A DNA stretch of 64,000 bases from Ruminococcus sp. (lineage in GTDB: Bacteria; Bacillota; Clostridia; Oscillospirales; Ruminococcaceae). Each line of letters begins with the position of its first letter. Within the stretch, counting starts at the first letter, position 1. The DNA lies in NCBI GenBank assembly GCA_017626015.1, contig JAGAJO010000008.1, forward strand, positions 124,001 to 188,000. Reading direction: 5' to 3'. Positions 34,651 through 42,058 of this stretch are shown here, piece after piece. The notes under the pieces are model-generated. The model was not told the DNA's origin, did not search any database, and saw only the letters and a program-made list of their open reading frames with translations. The position numbers and the translations under genes are program-made.

Positions 34651-35442
34651 TTAGAAGTTTTCGTCACGCTTTTTTGCACGGTAAAGCTTTGAGGGGCGGT
34701 GACCGGCGCCCGTTTCGGATCTGCCTGTTTCCTCAACGTAGGGAGCGATCTTCCTGCGGAAATTCGGAGTAAGAAGCTGTCTGCCAAGGATAGCTTCGTA
34801 GGTCATTTGCAGATCTGAAAGAGTAAATTCCGTGGGCAGGAGCCTGAATACCGAATCGGGATCTTTAAGGCTGTTTTGGAGCGCAGCTACGCCTTTGATT
34901 ATGATCTGAGCATGGTCAAAGGCTATTCCTCCGTTATCTATGATCTCGTTTTTTTCGCCTGTCTGACGGAACATCATAGTGTGGACAGCGCCGCTGTCGG
35001 AGGTCAGCGTAAGCTTACCTGTTTCGCAGTAGTCCAGTGAGATGTCATACCAGCCGGCGGTCTCCTCGCTGATCTTTACCTTGCTGAATTCCACCAGCGT
35101 ACTGTATCCGCAGGAAATTATCCAGCCTCTGGGGTCACGTCCCAAAGCGGAGGAGTTGCACAGCAGTGAAAGGGGTAGTCCGCTGACGCCGGTTTTCTCT
35201 AGCAGCTTGCGCTGCGCCGTCTGCTCGATAGTTTCCGTCCGGACGGTAAAGCCTCCCGGCAGGGAAAGCATTCCCTTAAAGGGCGGTTCGGTGCGGACTG
35301 TCATAAGCACGGAAAGCATCGGCTTAGAAAGATGACGGTAGCTTTCGCAGGGTGACTTTCTTGCGGTGAAAACCACAATGTCCACTGCGACAGACGGACG
35401 GTCGTATTTGTTTATGTCGTAATTTTCCGGAAGATCGTACAT
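34651..35442 (-). CDS. NUDIX-winged-helix transcription regulator (NrtR-like)
   Basis: A 263-residue protein; start at the ATG giving MYDLPENYDINKYDRPS, with GAGG 8 bases upstream. A NUDIX domain (about 15-150) is followed by a winged helix (FRLLPTEFTLSDLQMTYEAILGRQLLTPNFRRKIAPYV), the NrtR architecture. The Nudix box (from G64) reads RKLLEKTGV where RExxEExGx is needed, so two metal-binding Glu are Lys and hydrolysis is unlikely. NrtR proteins sense ADP-ribose-type ligands and repress NAD-related genes. It lies divergent to the J-vWA-PurA operon, and both promoters carry the same operator-like sequence, so it probably controls both. Confidence 0.85.
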   Translation of the reverse strand: MYDLPENYDINKYDRPSVAVDIVVFTARKSPCESYRHLSKPMLSVLMTVRTEPPFKGMLSLPGGFTVRTETIEQTAQRKLLEKTGVSGLPLSLLCNSSALGRDPRGWIISCGYSTLVEFSKVKISEETAGWYDISLDYCETGKLTLTSDSGAVHTMMFRQTGEKNEIIDNGGIAFDHAQIIIKGVAALQNSLKDPDSVFRLLPTEFTLSDLQMTYEAILGRQLLTPNFRRKIAPYVEETGRSETGAGHRPSKLYRAKKRDENF

Positions 35443-35457
35443 TGTAATCACCTCATT

Positions 35458-35480
35458 GTTAATATCTGATTAATAATAAC
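35458..35480. promoter_or_regulatory. Operator-like site in the NUDIX regulator promoter
   Basis: A 23-bp sequence with outer halves GTTAATAT and ATAATAAC, identical in both halves to the site at 35769-35791. It overlaps the minus-strand -10 box (TATTAT). The matching minus -35 is TTGACT, 17 bases further upstream. Confidence 0.75.
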
Positions 35481-35519
35481 ATATTTAAGATTAAAAGTCA
35501 ACAGTAAAGCTTTGTAGGT

Positions 35520-35660
35520 CACTGGAATTAATTTTAAATATTAAACGTTTTAATTATTACAAAACATTGTAATTTGTCCGAAATACAGAAGTCTGAGTTA
35601 TCCTCTCTCCGCATTCGTCGGAGATAGATACATTTATTGGCATTTTACTGATTTATATTA
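35520..35660 (+). repeat. Interspersed AT-rich repeat, family 1, copy C
   Basis: TTAAATATTAAACGTTTTAA, then GAAATACAGAAGTCTGAGTT and a CTCTCTCCGCATTCGTCGGA hairpin, then ATACATTTATTGGCATTTT. The front matches copies at 41341 and 1758 (minus) and the tail matches 40220-40265. It lies between the two operator-like sites. Confidence 0.65.
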
Positions 35661-35753
35661 TTTGTATTACCACTAATGTTTGTATATTATGCTTGATTTT
35701 AAACCGATTATGATTAAAATATTGTCAATTGTGCTGATTTATACATAAAGGTG

Positions 35754-35782
35754 TTGACAAATCCACTAGTTAATATTATAAT
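35754..35782 (+). promoter_or_regulatory. Promoter of the J-vWA-PurA-like operon
   Basis: TTGACA at 35754-35759, 17 bases, TATAAT at 35777-35782. The -10 box lies inside the operator-like site 35769-35791, which is where a repressor would block transcription. Confidence 0.88.
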
Positions 35783-35791
35783 GATAATAAC
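35769..35791. promoter_or_regulatory. Operator-like site in the J-vWA-PurA-like promoter
   Basis: A 23-bp sequence with the same halves (GTTAATAT, then 7 bases, then ATAATAAC) as 35458-35480. The halves are imperfect inverted repeats, as expected for a dimeric regulator. Confidence 0.75.
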
Positions 35792-35887
35792 AAAAAGAGA
35801 ATAACATAAAGAAACGGCTTAAAGCCGTAAAATAACGTGGAATGTTATAATCGCTTTGATAATATCAAGTGTAAAGGAGCTGATAAA

Positions 35888-36871
35888 ATGACTATCCAAG
35901 AAGTAGTAAAATGCCGAAGCTGTACGGAGCTTTTTCCTCAGGACAGACAAAAGTCGGAGGAGCTTTACCGTGAGCTTATGAAGAAATTCCACCCGGACGT
36001 ATGCGGCGACAGTCTCAGCTCGCAGGCTGCGGCTGTGATAAACAGTCTTTACGGGAGGGTGAAATATCCGCCGAAGCAGCATGATATGAGAATTGCGGAC
36101 GGTCCGCTGGTCAGATGCTTCAAGGAATACGACAGATGCGACGGTCAGATGTATTTTTCCCACAGTGTGGTCACGTTTGTTCTGGATAGCGGTCTGGATG
36201 AAGCTCTTGACGGAAAGCTTGTAAAAAGGTACAACGGCTGGGAGATCTCACTGGGGTGTGAGACGCCGGAATCCGTCAGAGCGGAGGCAAAAAAATTTCT
36301 TCCCGATATTTCCGAGGTTATGGGTATTCCGGGAGGAAGGACCGTTTTAAAGGTGAAATGCAGCGGTGATGAGCTTCCTCTCTGCGAAGCGCTGGATTTT
36401 TTCAAAGGCTGCGCAGGCAGAGAGGTCTCAAAGCATTTTGCATGGATAATTTCAAGGTTGCTGGGAATGTGCTGCTATGCTGCGGCGGGAGGTTTCGTGC
36501 TGAACTGTCTGGCAGAGGAAAATCTGCTGATAGATCCGGTGGAGCATACTGTCAGGCTGGCGGGCGGCTGGTGGTTTTCCGCAGCGGAGGGCGGCAGGAT
36601 CTTCGGAGCCTGTCAGAGAGTTTACGACGCAATGCCGTCGTCAAGTAAAAGCGACGGGATCGCACGGGGGATAATCGATCTGGAATGTGTCAAGGCAATA
36701 TGCCGGCGTATATTTCCGGATGACTGTCCCGCAGCAATAAGGGAGTTTTCCCGGAGCGTATGCGCAGACGATCCCTTTGAGGAGCTTGAGAACTGGGAAA
36801 AGGTGATAAACAAGGCTTTCGGAGGTAAATTTTTTACGCCTATGAAGCTTTGCATAAACGATATTTTTTAA
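35888..36871 (+). CDS. J-domain protein with kinase-like C-terminal domain
   Basis: A 327-residue protein; ATG 35888 with AAAGGAG at 35874-35880. The N-terminus is a short J-like helical hairpin with the HPD tripeptide (MKKFHPDVCGD, residues 35-37), the signature for stimulating Hsp70. The second half has a protein-kinase C-lobe-like pattern: HFAWIISRLLGMCCYAA, then GGFVLNCLAEENLLIDP at the catalytic-loop position and HTVRLAGGWWFSA at the DFG position. Neither the catalytic Asp nor a DFG is present, so it may be a pseudokinase. First gene of a three-gene operon. Confidence 0.7.
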   Translation: MTIQEVVKCRSCTELFPQDRQKSEELYRELMKKFHPDVCGDSLSSQAAAVINSLYGRVKYPPKQHDMRIADGPLVRCFKEYDRCDGQMYFSHSVVTFVLDSGLDEALDGKLVKRYNGWEISLGCETPESVRAEAKKFLPDISEVMGIPGGRTVLKVKCSGDELPLCEALDFFKGCAGREVSKHFAWIISRLLGMCCYAAAGGFVLNCLAEENLLIDPVEHTVRLAGGWWFSAAEGGRIFGACQRVYDAMPSSSKSDGIARGIIDLECVKAICRRIFPDDCPAAIREFSRSVCADDPFEELENWEKVINKAFGGKFFTPMKLCINDIF

Positions 36872-36892
36872 ATTTTAAAGGAGGAAACGATC

Positions 36893-37810
36893 ATGGGATG
36901 CGGAAACTGGAATGCAGAGGATTGGAAGAGATATTCTTCGGCAAGAATATCGGGCAGAGGAGCAAGGGAGATCTACAGGGCGAGGGAGTGCGATCCCAAG
37001 TACGACCCGCTGAACATCAAGGTCAGGGAAAGCCGTGACAGCGCTGATAATCCCCTTTCTACGCCTATTATTATCGGGCTTGACGTAACAGGCTCCATGA
37101 GTCCGATACTTGAGGTGACTGCGAAAACGCTGGGAACAATGGTGGGAGAAATTCTGGTCAGAAAGCCTGTTACCGATCCGCAGATAATGTTCGCCGCAGT
37201 GGGAGATTCCACCTGCGACCGTGCGCCTTTTCAGGCGACTCAGTTTGAGTCGGACATACGGATAGCAAGCCAGCTCACAGAGCTTTGGTTTGAAAGGGGC
37301 GGCGGAGGAAATAATTTTGAAAGCTATCCGCTGGCATGGTATTTCGCCGCAAACAAGACCTCCACCGACGCCTGGGAAAAGCGTGGCAGAAAGGGCTTTA
37401 TATTTACCATGGGAGACGATTGTTTCCCCGGAAAGATCACTGCTGAGGAGATAAGAAGAGTGTTCGGAGACAGAGTTTCAGGTGATATTTCCGTGAAGTC
37501 GCTTTACGCTCAGGTGTGCAGAAGATACGAGGTTTTCCACCTTATGCTCGAGCAGGGAGGCAGCGCAAGGTTTATGAAGCCCGACAGATGGAGAGAGCTT
37601 ATGGGAGAGCGTGCGATATCGGTTTCAGATTACAGCCGTCTGCCGCAGATCATAGTTTCTCTTATGGAGACGGTAAGCGGAAAGGAAGTCAATGATGTTA
37701 TCGATTCGTGGGAGGACAGCGATACCCGCCTTGCCGTAAGAAATGCGGTGGGAGGACTTGCAGATCAGTCAAGGAGGGGTAGTTTAGGAAAATTTATAAG
37801 ATTCCGTTAA
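36893..37810 (+). CDS. von Willebrand factor A domain protein
   Basis: A 305-residue soluble protein with SD AAAGGAGG (36878-36885). The MIDAS metal site is IIIGLDVTGSMSP (D64-x-T-x-S68), with the later acidic position in IFTMGDDCFPG. The N-terminal 50 residues (MGCGNWNAEDWKRYSSARISGRG) and the Gly-rich ERGGGGNNFESYPLAWYF segment suggest a specific subfamily rather than an adhesion protein. vWA proteins with MIDAS sites scaffold metal-dependent complexes. No signal peptide or membrane helix, so it acts in the cytoplasm with its operon partners. Confidence 0.85.
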   Translation: MGCGNWNAEDWKRYSSARISGRGAREIYRARECDPKYDPLNIKVRESRDSADNPLSTPIIIGLDVTGSMSPILEVTAKTLGTMVGEILVRKPVTDPQIMFAAVGDSTCDRAPFQATQFESDIRIASQLTELWFERGGGGNNFESYPLAWYFAANKTSTDAWEKRGRKGFIFTMGDDCFPGKITAEEIRRVFGDRVSGDISVKSLYAQVCRRYEVFHLMLEQGGSARFMKPDRWRELMGERAISVSDYSRLPQIIVSLMETVSGKEVNDVIDSWEDSDTRLAVRNAVGGLADQSRRGSLGKFIRFR

Positions 37811-37899
37811 GATAATAAAGGGAAGTGCCGATCAATGTGGGGTATTGACTTAAAACAGCGATCTGATCAGCGCTTCCAAAGGAAAGACAGGTGCTGAAA

Positions 37900-39090
37900 A
37901 TGAGAAAGGCTTATGCGGTGATAGGAGCAAATTTTGGGGACGAGGGAAAGGGACTTATGACCGATTATTTCTGCCGTCAGGGTGGAAGGGTCATTAATGT
38001 TAGATCCAACGGAGGGGCGCAGGCAGGACATACTGTCTGCACTCAGGATAATAAAAGGCACGTTTTTTCTCATATCGGGGCAGGCACATTTGCAGGAGCT
38101 GACACATATCTTTCGGAATTTTTTACCGTCAATCCCATGCTTTTCATGAAGGAATACGGTACCTTTGTAAGTGAAACGGGCATATACCCTAAGATATTTG
38201 CCGATCCGTGCTCAGCTGTTTCCGTACCGTGCGATATGCTCATCAATCAGTTTCTGGAGCGGCAAAGAGGAAAGGACAGGCACGGAAGCTGCGGTATGGG
38301 GATATACGAAAGCGTCAAACGTAATTCCGATGCGGAATATGCCGTGCGTTTCGGGGATATTTTCCCCGGTAGCGAAAGGAATATATACGATAAGATCAGC
38401 AGGATAAATAAGCTCTACGCTCCAAAAAGGCTGAAAGAGCTTGGCTTTGAAGCAGTCCCCGACGAACTTCGGGAAGCGCTTGACAATGATGCTGTCACTG
38501 ATAATTTTATTGACGATATGTTTGACACGGCAAGGATATGCAGTCTGTCCGATGGTATCCCCCCGGCATACGATACGGCAGTCTTTGAGGGGGCGCAGGG
38601 GCTTATGCTCGACTGCGGAAGATCGGATTATTTCCCCAATCTTACCCCTTCAAATACAGGCATGAAAAACGTCCGCAGCCTGCTTAACGGATTCAAGCCT
38701 GACAGCACTGAAATATGCTATGTTACACGCTCGTATTTTACCCGTCACGGAGCGGGCAGATTTGACACGGAAAGCGCAGAGCTTGCAAAAAGCTACGGAC
38801 TGACCGACAGGACTAACGTGACTAACGAATTTCAGGGAGGATTCCGCTTCGGCTATTTCGATCCGGAGGAATTTGAAAGATCCGTCGCTCTTGACAGAAA
38901 ATACGTTAAGAAAGGTGATATGATCTCCGTATGTGTTACGCATCTGGACTGTACGGACGGAAAGCTGATCTGTCAGGATAAAAACATGGCTCCGGAGACT
39001 GCCGCAGGGATCGTCGGTGCGCAAAAGCTGTATCTTTCGTTCGGAGAACGTGCTGCCGACGTTTCCGTAAAGGAAACCGGCTGTTTATGA
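37900..39090 (+). CDS. Divergent adenylosuccinate synthetase-like enzyme
   Basis: A 396-residue protein; ATG 37900 chosen (AGGTG 6 bases before), though GTG 37891 with AAAGGA is also possible. PurA landmarks are present: AVIGANFGDEGKG (P-loop with the catalytic Asp kept), GGAQAGHTV in place of GGNNAGHTV, GSCGMGIYESV, FEGAQGLMLD and LTPSNTGMKNV. The C-terminal IMP/Asp-binding part is poorly conserved and the protein is shorter than PurA (about 425-430). PurA joins IMP and aspartate using GTP. In this operon it more likely makes or uses another nucleotide-amino acid adduct; that is inference. Confidence 0.82.
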   Translation: MRKAYAVIGANFGDEGKGLMTDYFCRQGGRVINVRSNGGAQAGHTVCTQDNKRHVFSHIGAGTFAGADTYLSEFFTVNPMLFMKEYGTFVSETGIYPKIFADPCSAVSVPCDMLINQFLERQRGKDRHGSCGMGIYESVKRNSDAEYAVRFGDIFPGSERNIYDKISRINKLYAPKRLKELGFEAVPDELREALDNDAVTDNFIDDMFDTARICSLSDGIPPAYDTAVFEGAQGLMLDCGRSDYFPNLTPSNTGMKNVRSLLNGFKPDSTEICYVTRSYFTRHGAGRFDTESAELAKSYGLTDRTNVTNEFQGGFRFGYFDPEEFERSVALDRKYVKKGDMISVCVTHLDCTDGKLICQDKNMAPETAAGIVGAQKLYLSFGERAADVSVKETGCL

Positions 39091-39115
39091 AAATCTGTAT
39101 TTTCTGTTATTTTAT

Positions 39116-39160
39116 AAGGCGGTACTGTATAACGCTGAGTACGGTACTGCCTTGTTTTTT
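39116..39160 (+). terminator. Terminator of the J-vWA-PurA-like operon
   Basis: AAGGCGGTACTGTA (39116-39129) pairs with TACGGTACTGCCTT (39139-39152) and is followed by GTTTTTTT. Confidence 0.88.
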
Positions 39161-39179
39161 TCAAAGCCGCACTGCTGTC

Positions 39180-39208
39180 TTGAAATAAAGTAAATAATGT
39201 GCTATAAT
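39180..39208 (+). promoter_or_regulatory. Promoter of the EamA transporter gene
   Basis: TTGAAA at 39180-39185, 17 bases, TATAAT at 39203-39208. Confidence 0.8.
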
Positions 39209-39239
39209 AAATGTGTTTCCGATGGAAAGGGGGATATAA

Positions 39240-40145
39240 ATGAATGTCAGATCCGCTCTTGCCGTGCTGGCGTCCGGCTGCCTATGGGGGTGCATGGGAC
39301 TTTTTGTGCGGCGGTTCGACAGCTATGATCTGCCGTCTATGAGTATTGTTGCGATAAGGTCTTTTTTCACAGCTCTGATACTGTTTGCCGCACTCCTTAT
39401 TTTTGACAGGAGCCTTTTAAGGATACGCATAAAGGATCTTTGGATATTTGCGGGCTGCGGTATCGCAAGCCTGGTGTTTTTCAATTTCTGTTACTTCAAA
39501 GCGATAACTCTGATGTCTATGTCTATGGCGGCGATCCTTTTGTATACCTCTCCGGTATTTGTCACGCTGTTTTCCGCACTGATATTCAAGGAGAGGATAA
39601 CGCTCAGAAAGACTTTTGCGATCCTGCTTTCCCTGTGCGGACTTGTGTTTGTTACAGGAGTTTTTTCCGACACGGGATCAGTTTCCGCTGCGGGTATACT
39701 TATAGGGCTGGGGTCGGCTGTGGGATATGCTCTTTACAGTATTTTCAGCCGTTTTGCGATAGAACGGGGATACTCGGCATGGACGATAACCTTTTATCCG
39801 TTTGTGTTTGCGTCCGCCGTTTCAATGGTTATAAGCGATCTGAAGCCTGCTGCGGAGATGTTCACGGAAGATCCGCCGATGATAGGATTTTCCGTACTGT
39901 TTGCCCTGGCGGTTTCCGTATTGCCCTATGCGCTTTATTCGTGGGGTCTTAAGGGAATGGAAAATTCCAGGGCGGCTGTGATAGCCTCGGTGGAGCCTGT
40001 TACCGCAACTATCCTCGGGATCGCAGTTTACGGAGAAGATCTTTCCGTAAGCCTTACCGTGGGCATTGTTCTTGTGCTGGCAGGTATCATTCTCAGCATT
40101 GAAAAGAACCCTTGCCGCACCTCGGACGTACCGTCGGAGGACTGA
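39240..40145 (+). CDS. EamA/DMT-family transporter
   Basis: A 301-residue protein with ten membrane helices arranged as two five-helix EamA repeats. Typical motifs are ASGCLWGCMGLFVRRF at the start, ITLMSMSMAAILLYTSPVFVTLFSALIFKERIT in the first repeat and GMENSRAAVIASVEPVTATILGIAVYGEDLS in the second. Such proteins export amino acids or related metabolites; substrate unknown. SD AAAGGGGG precedes ATG 39240. Single-gene transcript. Confidence 0.9.
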   Translation: MNVRSALAVLASGCLWGCMGLFVRRFDSYDLPSMSIVAIRSFFTALILFAALLIFDRSLLRIRIKDLWIFAGCGIASLVFFNFCYFKAITLMSMSMAAILLYTSPVFVTLFSALIFKERITLRKTFAILLSLCGLVFVTGVFSDTGSVSAAGILIGLGSAVGYALYSIFSRFAIERGYSAWTITFYPFVFASAVSMVISDLKPAAEMFTEDPPMIGFSVLFALAVSVLPYALYSWGLKGMENSRAAVIASVEPVTATILGIAVYGEDLSVSLTVGIVLVLAGIILSIEKNPCRTSDVPSED

Positions 40146-40184
40146 TCGGTTCAGACTGCCATTAAGGCAGTACTGATCAAATCG

Positions 40185-40265
40185 CTGTATTAAAATTCAC
40201 TGTCTCGCAGATAACGTATTTAGGTGTATCTCTCCCCGCCGAAGGCGGGGAGAGATACATTAATA
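40185..40265 (+). repeat. Repeat family 1, tail portion with hairpin (copy D)
   Basis: A near-perfect hairpin TGTATCTCTCCCCGCC - GAA - GGCGGGGAGAGATACA (40218-40252), then TTAATAAGCATTTT. The hairpin and tail match the end of copy C at 35590-35640. A smaller hairpin (ACTGCC...GGCAGT) lies at 40143-40179 just after the EamA gene. Confidence 0.65.
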
Positions 40266-40282
40266 AGCATTTTCTTAATGTA

Positions 40283-40327
40283 ATACCGTACAAAACCGTC
40301 GTTTCAGTCCTTGTGCGGTATTTTTTC
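40283..40327 (+). terminator. Terminator downstream of the EamA gene
   Basis: AATACCGTACAA (40283-40294) pairs with TTGTGCGGTATT (40311-40322), one mismatch, and is followed by a T run. Shares its core with repeat family 2 ends. Confidence 0.75.
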
Positions 40328-40348
40328 GTACCTGTTTCAAACGAAAAC

Positions 40349-40378
40349 GTGCGGACGCATTTTACTGTGTCCGCACGC
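40349..40378 (-). terminator. Terminator of tyrA
   Basis: CGTGCGGACGCA (40349-40360) pairs with TGTGTCCGCACG (40367-40378). On the minus strand it is followed by TTTTCGTTTG. Confidence 0.75.
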
Positions 40379-40398
40379 TGTGCTGCTATTGTGGGTAT

Positions 40399-41241
40399 TT
40401 ATCTGGTCTGATTGTTTGAAAGCTCCTTAAGCTCACGTCCGTCCCTCAGAAGGTCGTGGAGGACCTCCTTGTTGTCTGAAGCTATAGCGTCCCGGTATTC
40501 CGTAAGACGTGCGATGATACAGTCGATCTCATAAACCAGAGGCTCCTTATTCATAAGAAACAGCGCTGTCCACATATCCTCATTGAGCTTTGCAACTCTG
40601 GTAAGATCCTTGAAGGAGCCTGCGGAAAACCCCGACTGCTTTAGCAGACTGGGACTTTTTACATATGCGCTTGAAACCACATGGGCAAGCTGGGAGGTGA
40701 ACGCTATAACGCTGTCATGCTCTTCTGTGTTGGATACCACGACCTTTGCAAAGCCTATGTTGTAAGCCAGCGCAGAGATCTCCTTGACCACTCTCATTGG
40801 AGTGCTGTCTGTGGGAGTCATGATAAAGCTTGCTTTTTCAAAAAGATTATCCACCGAGTAGGCAAATCCGGAAAATTCACGTCCCGCCATAGGGTGACAG
40901 CCAAGGAAATCAACGCCTTCGCCGATAAGAGCCTGCTCCACCGAATCAACGATCTTTCTTTTTATACCGCAGGTATCGATAACGATACCGCCCTTTTTGA
41001 ATTTGCTTTTGTTTTCAAGGATAAAATCTATAGTCTGTATCGGGTGAAGGCTTACTATCACCACATCGCAGGAGCTAAGGCCGTCCGTGTCTATCTCGCC
41101 GTCTATAGCCTCCTGAGCTATGGCTCCGGCTATCGTGCCTTTGTTTATATCCAGCGCAAAGCAGCTGTGAGGTGTGTTTTTCTTTATTGCCTTTGCAAGA
41201 GAACCTCCGATAAGTCCCAATCCTACTATCCCGATCTTCAT
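40399..41241 (-). CDS. tyrA: Prephenate dehydrogenase
   Basis: A 280-residue protein of the TyrA family. The NAD-binding motif MKIGIVGLGLIGGSLAKAI is at the very start; then GGIVIDTCGIKR, GVDFLGCHPMAGREFSGF (the catalytic His region) and EHDSVIAFTSQLAHVVSSAYV complete the pattern. It oxidatively decarboxylates prephenate to 4-hydroxyphenylpyruvate in tyrosine synthesis. No ACT domain is present. Monocistronic with its own promoter; no T-box is visible. Confidence 0.95.
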   Translation of the reverse strand: MKIGIVGLGLIGGSLAKAIKKNTPHSCFALDINKGTIAGAIAQEAIDGEIDTDGLSSCDVVIVSLHPIQTIDFILENKSKFKKGGIVIDTCGIKRKIVDSVEQALIGEGVDFLGCHPMAGREFSGFAYSVDNLFEKASFIMTPTDSTPMRVVKEISALAYNIGFAKVVVSNTEEHDSVIAFTSQLAHVVSSAYVKSPSLLKQSGFSAGSFKDLTRVAKLNEDMWTALFLMNKEPLVYEIDCIIARLTEYRDAIASDNKEVLHDLLRDGRELKELSNNQTR

Positions 41242-41281
41242 TTATATCAGTTCCTTTCACTTTCTCGCTTTTATGTAATAA

Positions 41282-41310
41282 AGTATATCATGCATATACC
41301 GTTTTGTCAA
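41282..41310 (-). promoter_or_regulatory. Promoter of tyrA
   Basis: On the minus strand TTGACA (41305-41310), 17 bases, TATACT (41282-41287). Confidence 0.82.
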
Positions 41311-41340
41311 GGGCAATACGCACAAAAACACGGGACTCGA

Positions 41341-41455
41341 TCTTAACGATCAAATATTTTATTATAGCAAAATATCGTACTTTGCCCGGAGTACAGAAGC
41401 ATGAGTTGTCTTTGTTTGGCATTATGAAAATTGATTTTCATGCTACAAAAAGCGT
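41341..41455 (+). repeat. Interspersed AT-rich repeat, family 1, copy E
   Basis: TTAACGATCAAATATTTTAT, then TCGTACTTTGCCCGGAGTAC and AGAAGCATGAGTTGTC. It is the closest partner of copy A (minus strand, 1625-1758). It ends near a short hairpin (GAAAATTGATTTTC). Confidence 0.75.
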
Positions 41456-41491
41456 AAGAACCGTCTGTGCGGTATCGCATTAAAAAAGTTC

Positions 41492-41520
41492 TTGATTTTT
41501 GACAGGGAATGTGTTATTAT
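41492..41520 (+). promoter_or_regulatory. Probable promoter of the ExbB/ExbD-like operon
   Basis: TTGATT at 41492-41497, 17 bases, TATTAT at 41515-41520. An alternative TTGACA lies at 41499-41504 but has a poor -10 partner. Confidence 0.55.
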
Positions 41521-41542
41521 TGTAAATAAGGAGGAACGTGTG

Positions 41543-42058
41543 ATGAAAAATGTTTTTTCCGTGATTTTTATGAACCTGTGGGGCTACGATCTGATAATTT
41601 TTCTGACGGCGGTTTTTACAGGCTTTGTATATTATGCTCTTAAAAAGTCAGCGGACAGGCTTTACAAAAAAATGCATCTTACCGTTTTTGTTCCCGACGG
41701 AGGTGCTTCACGCAGAGAGGCAGACAGGGATATTTCCGTACTCCGTGAATCAGAGGTGGTCTCAATGCGTAACAATACCGGAAAGCTGTATTCACTTTTT
41801 GTAAACCTTACAGGAATTTTTCCGCTGCTGGGTATACTTGGTACGGTGGTCTCGCTGCTGGGTATGGTTTCCGATATGGAAAATGTCACCGGCAATTTTT
41901 ACGGAGCGCTTACCTCTACCTTCTGGGGGCTGATCTTTGCGATAATTTTCAAGCTGCTGGACGGCGTCGTTTCGGCGAAAATCGAGGATAACGAAAAAAG
42001 CGTCGCTCTTTATCTGGAGAGAAATTCCGCACCTGCCGGTCTGAAGGTGAAGCAATGA
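41543..42058 (+). CDS. MotA/TolQ/ExbB-family proton channel protein
   Basis: A 171-residue protein; ATG 41543 with GGAGGAA at 41530-41536. One N-terminal helix, a cytoplasmic stretch, then two helices in the hallmark order LTGIFPLLGILGTVVSLLGM and GALTSTFWGLIFAIIFKLL, which is the ExbB/TolQ pore pair. These proteins form a pentameric proton channel with an ExbD/MotB-type partner; the next gene overlaps by 4 bases and has such a helix. In a Gram-positive without TonB the driven process is unknown. Confidence 0.85.
   Translation: MKNVFSVIFMNLWGYDLIIFLTAVFTGFVYYALKKSADRLYKKMHLTVFVPDGGASRREADRDISVLRESEVVSMRNNTGKLYSLFVNLTGIFPLLGILGTVVSLLGMVSDMENVTGNFYGALTSTFWGLIFAIIFKLLDGVVSAKIEDNEKSVALYLERNSAPAGLKVKQ

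Noticed and set aside
37900..39090. PurZ (2-aminoadenylosuccinate synthetase) call for the PurA-like protein
   Set aside because: The Asp of GDEGKG that PurZ replaces is kept, and no phage genes are nearby.
40218..40252. CRISPR repeat or attachment site
   Set aside because: It is a single perfect hairpin without spaced copies; it belongs to repeat family 1. No CRISPR array was seen anywhere in the window.
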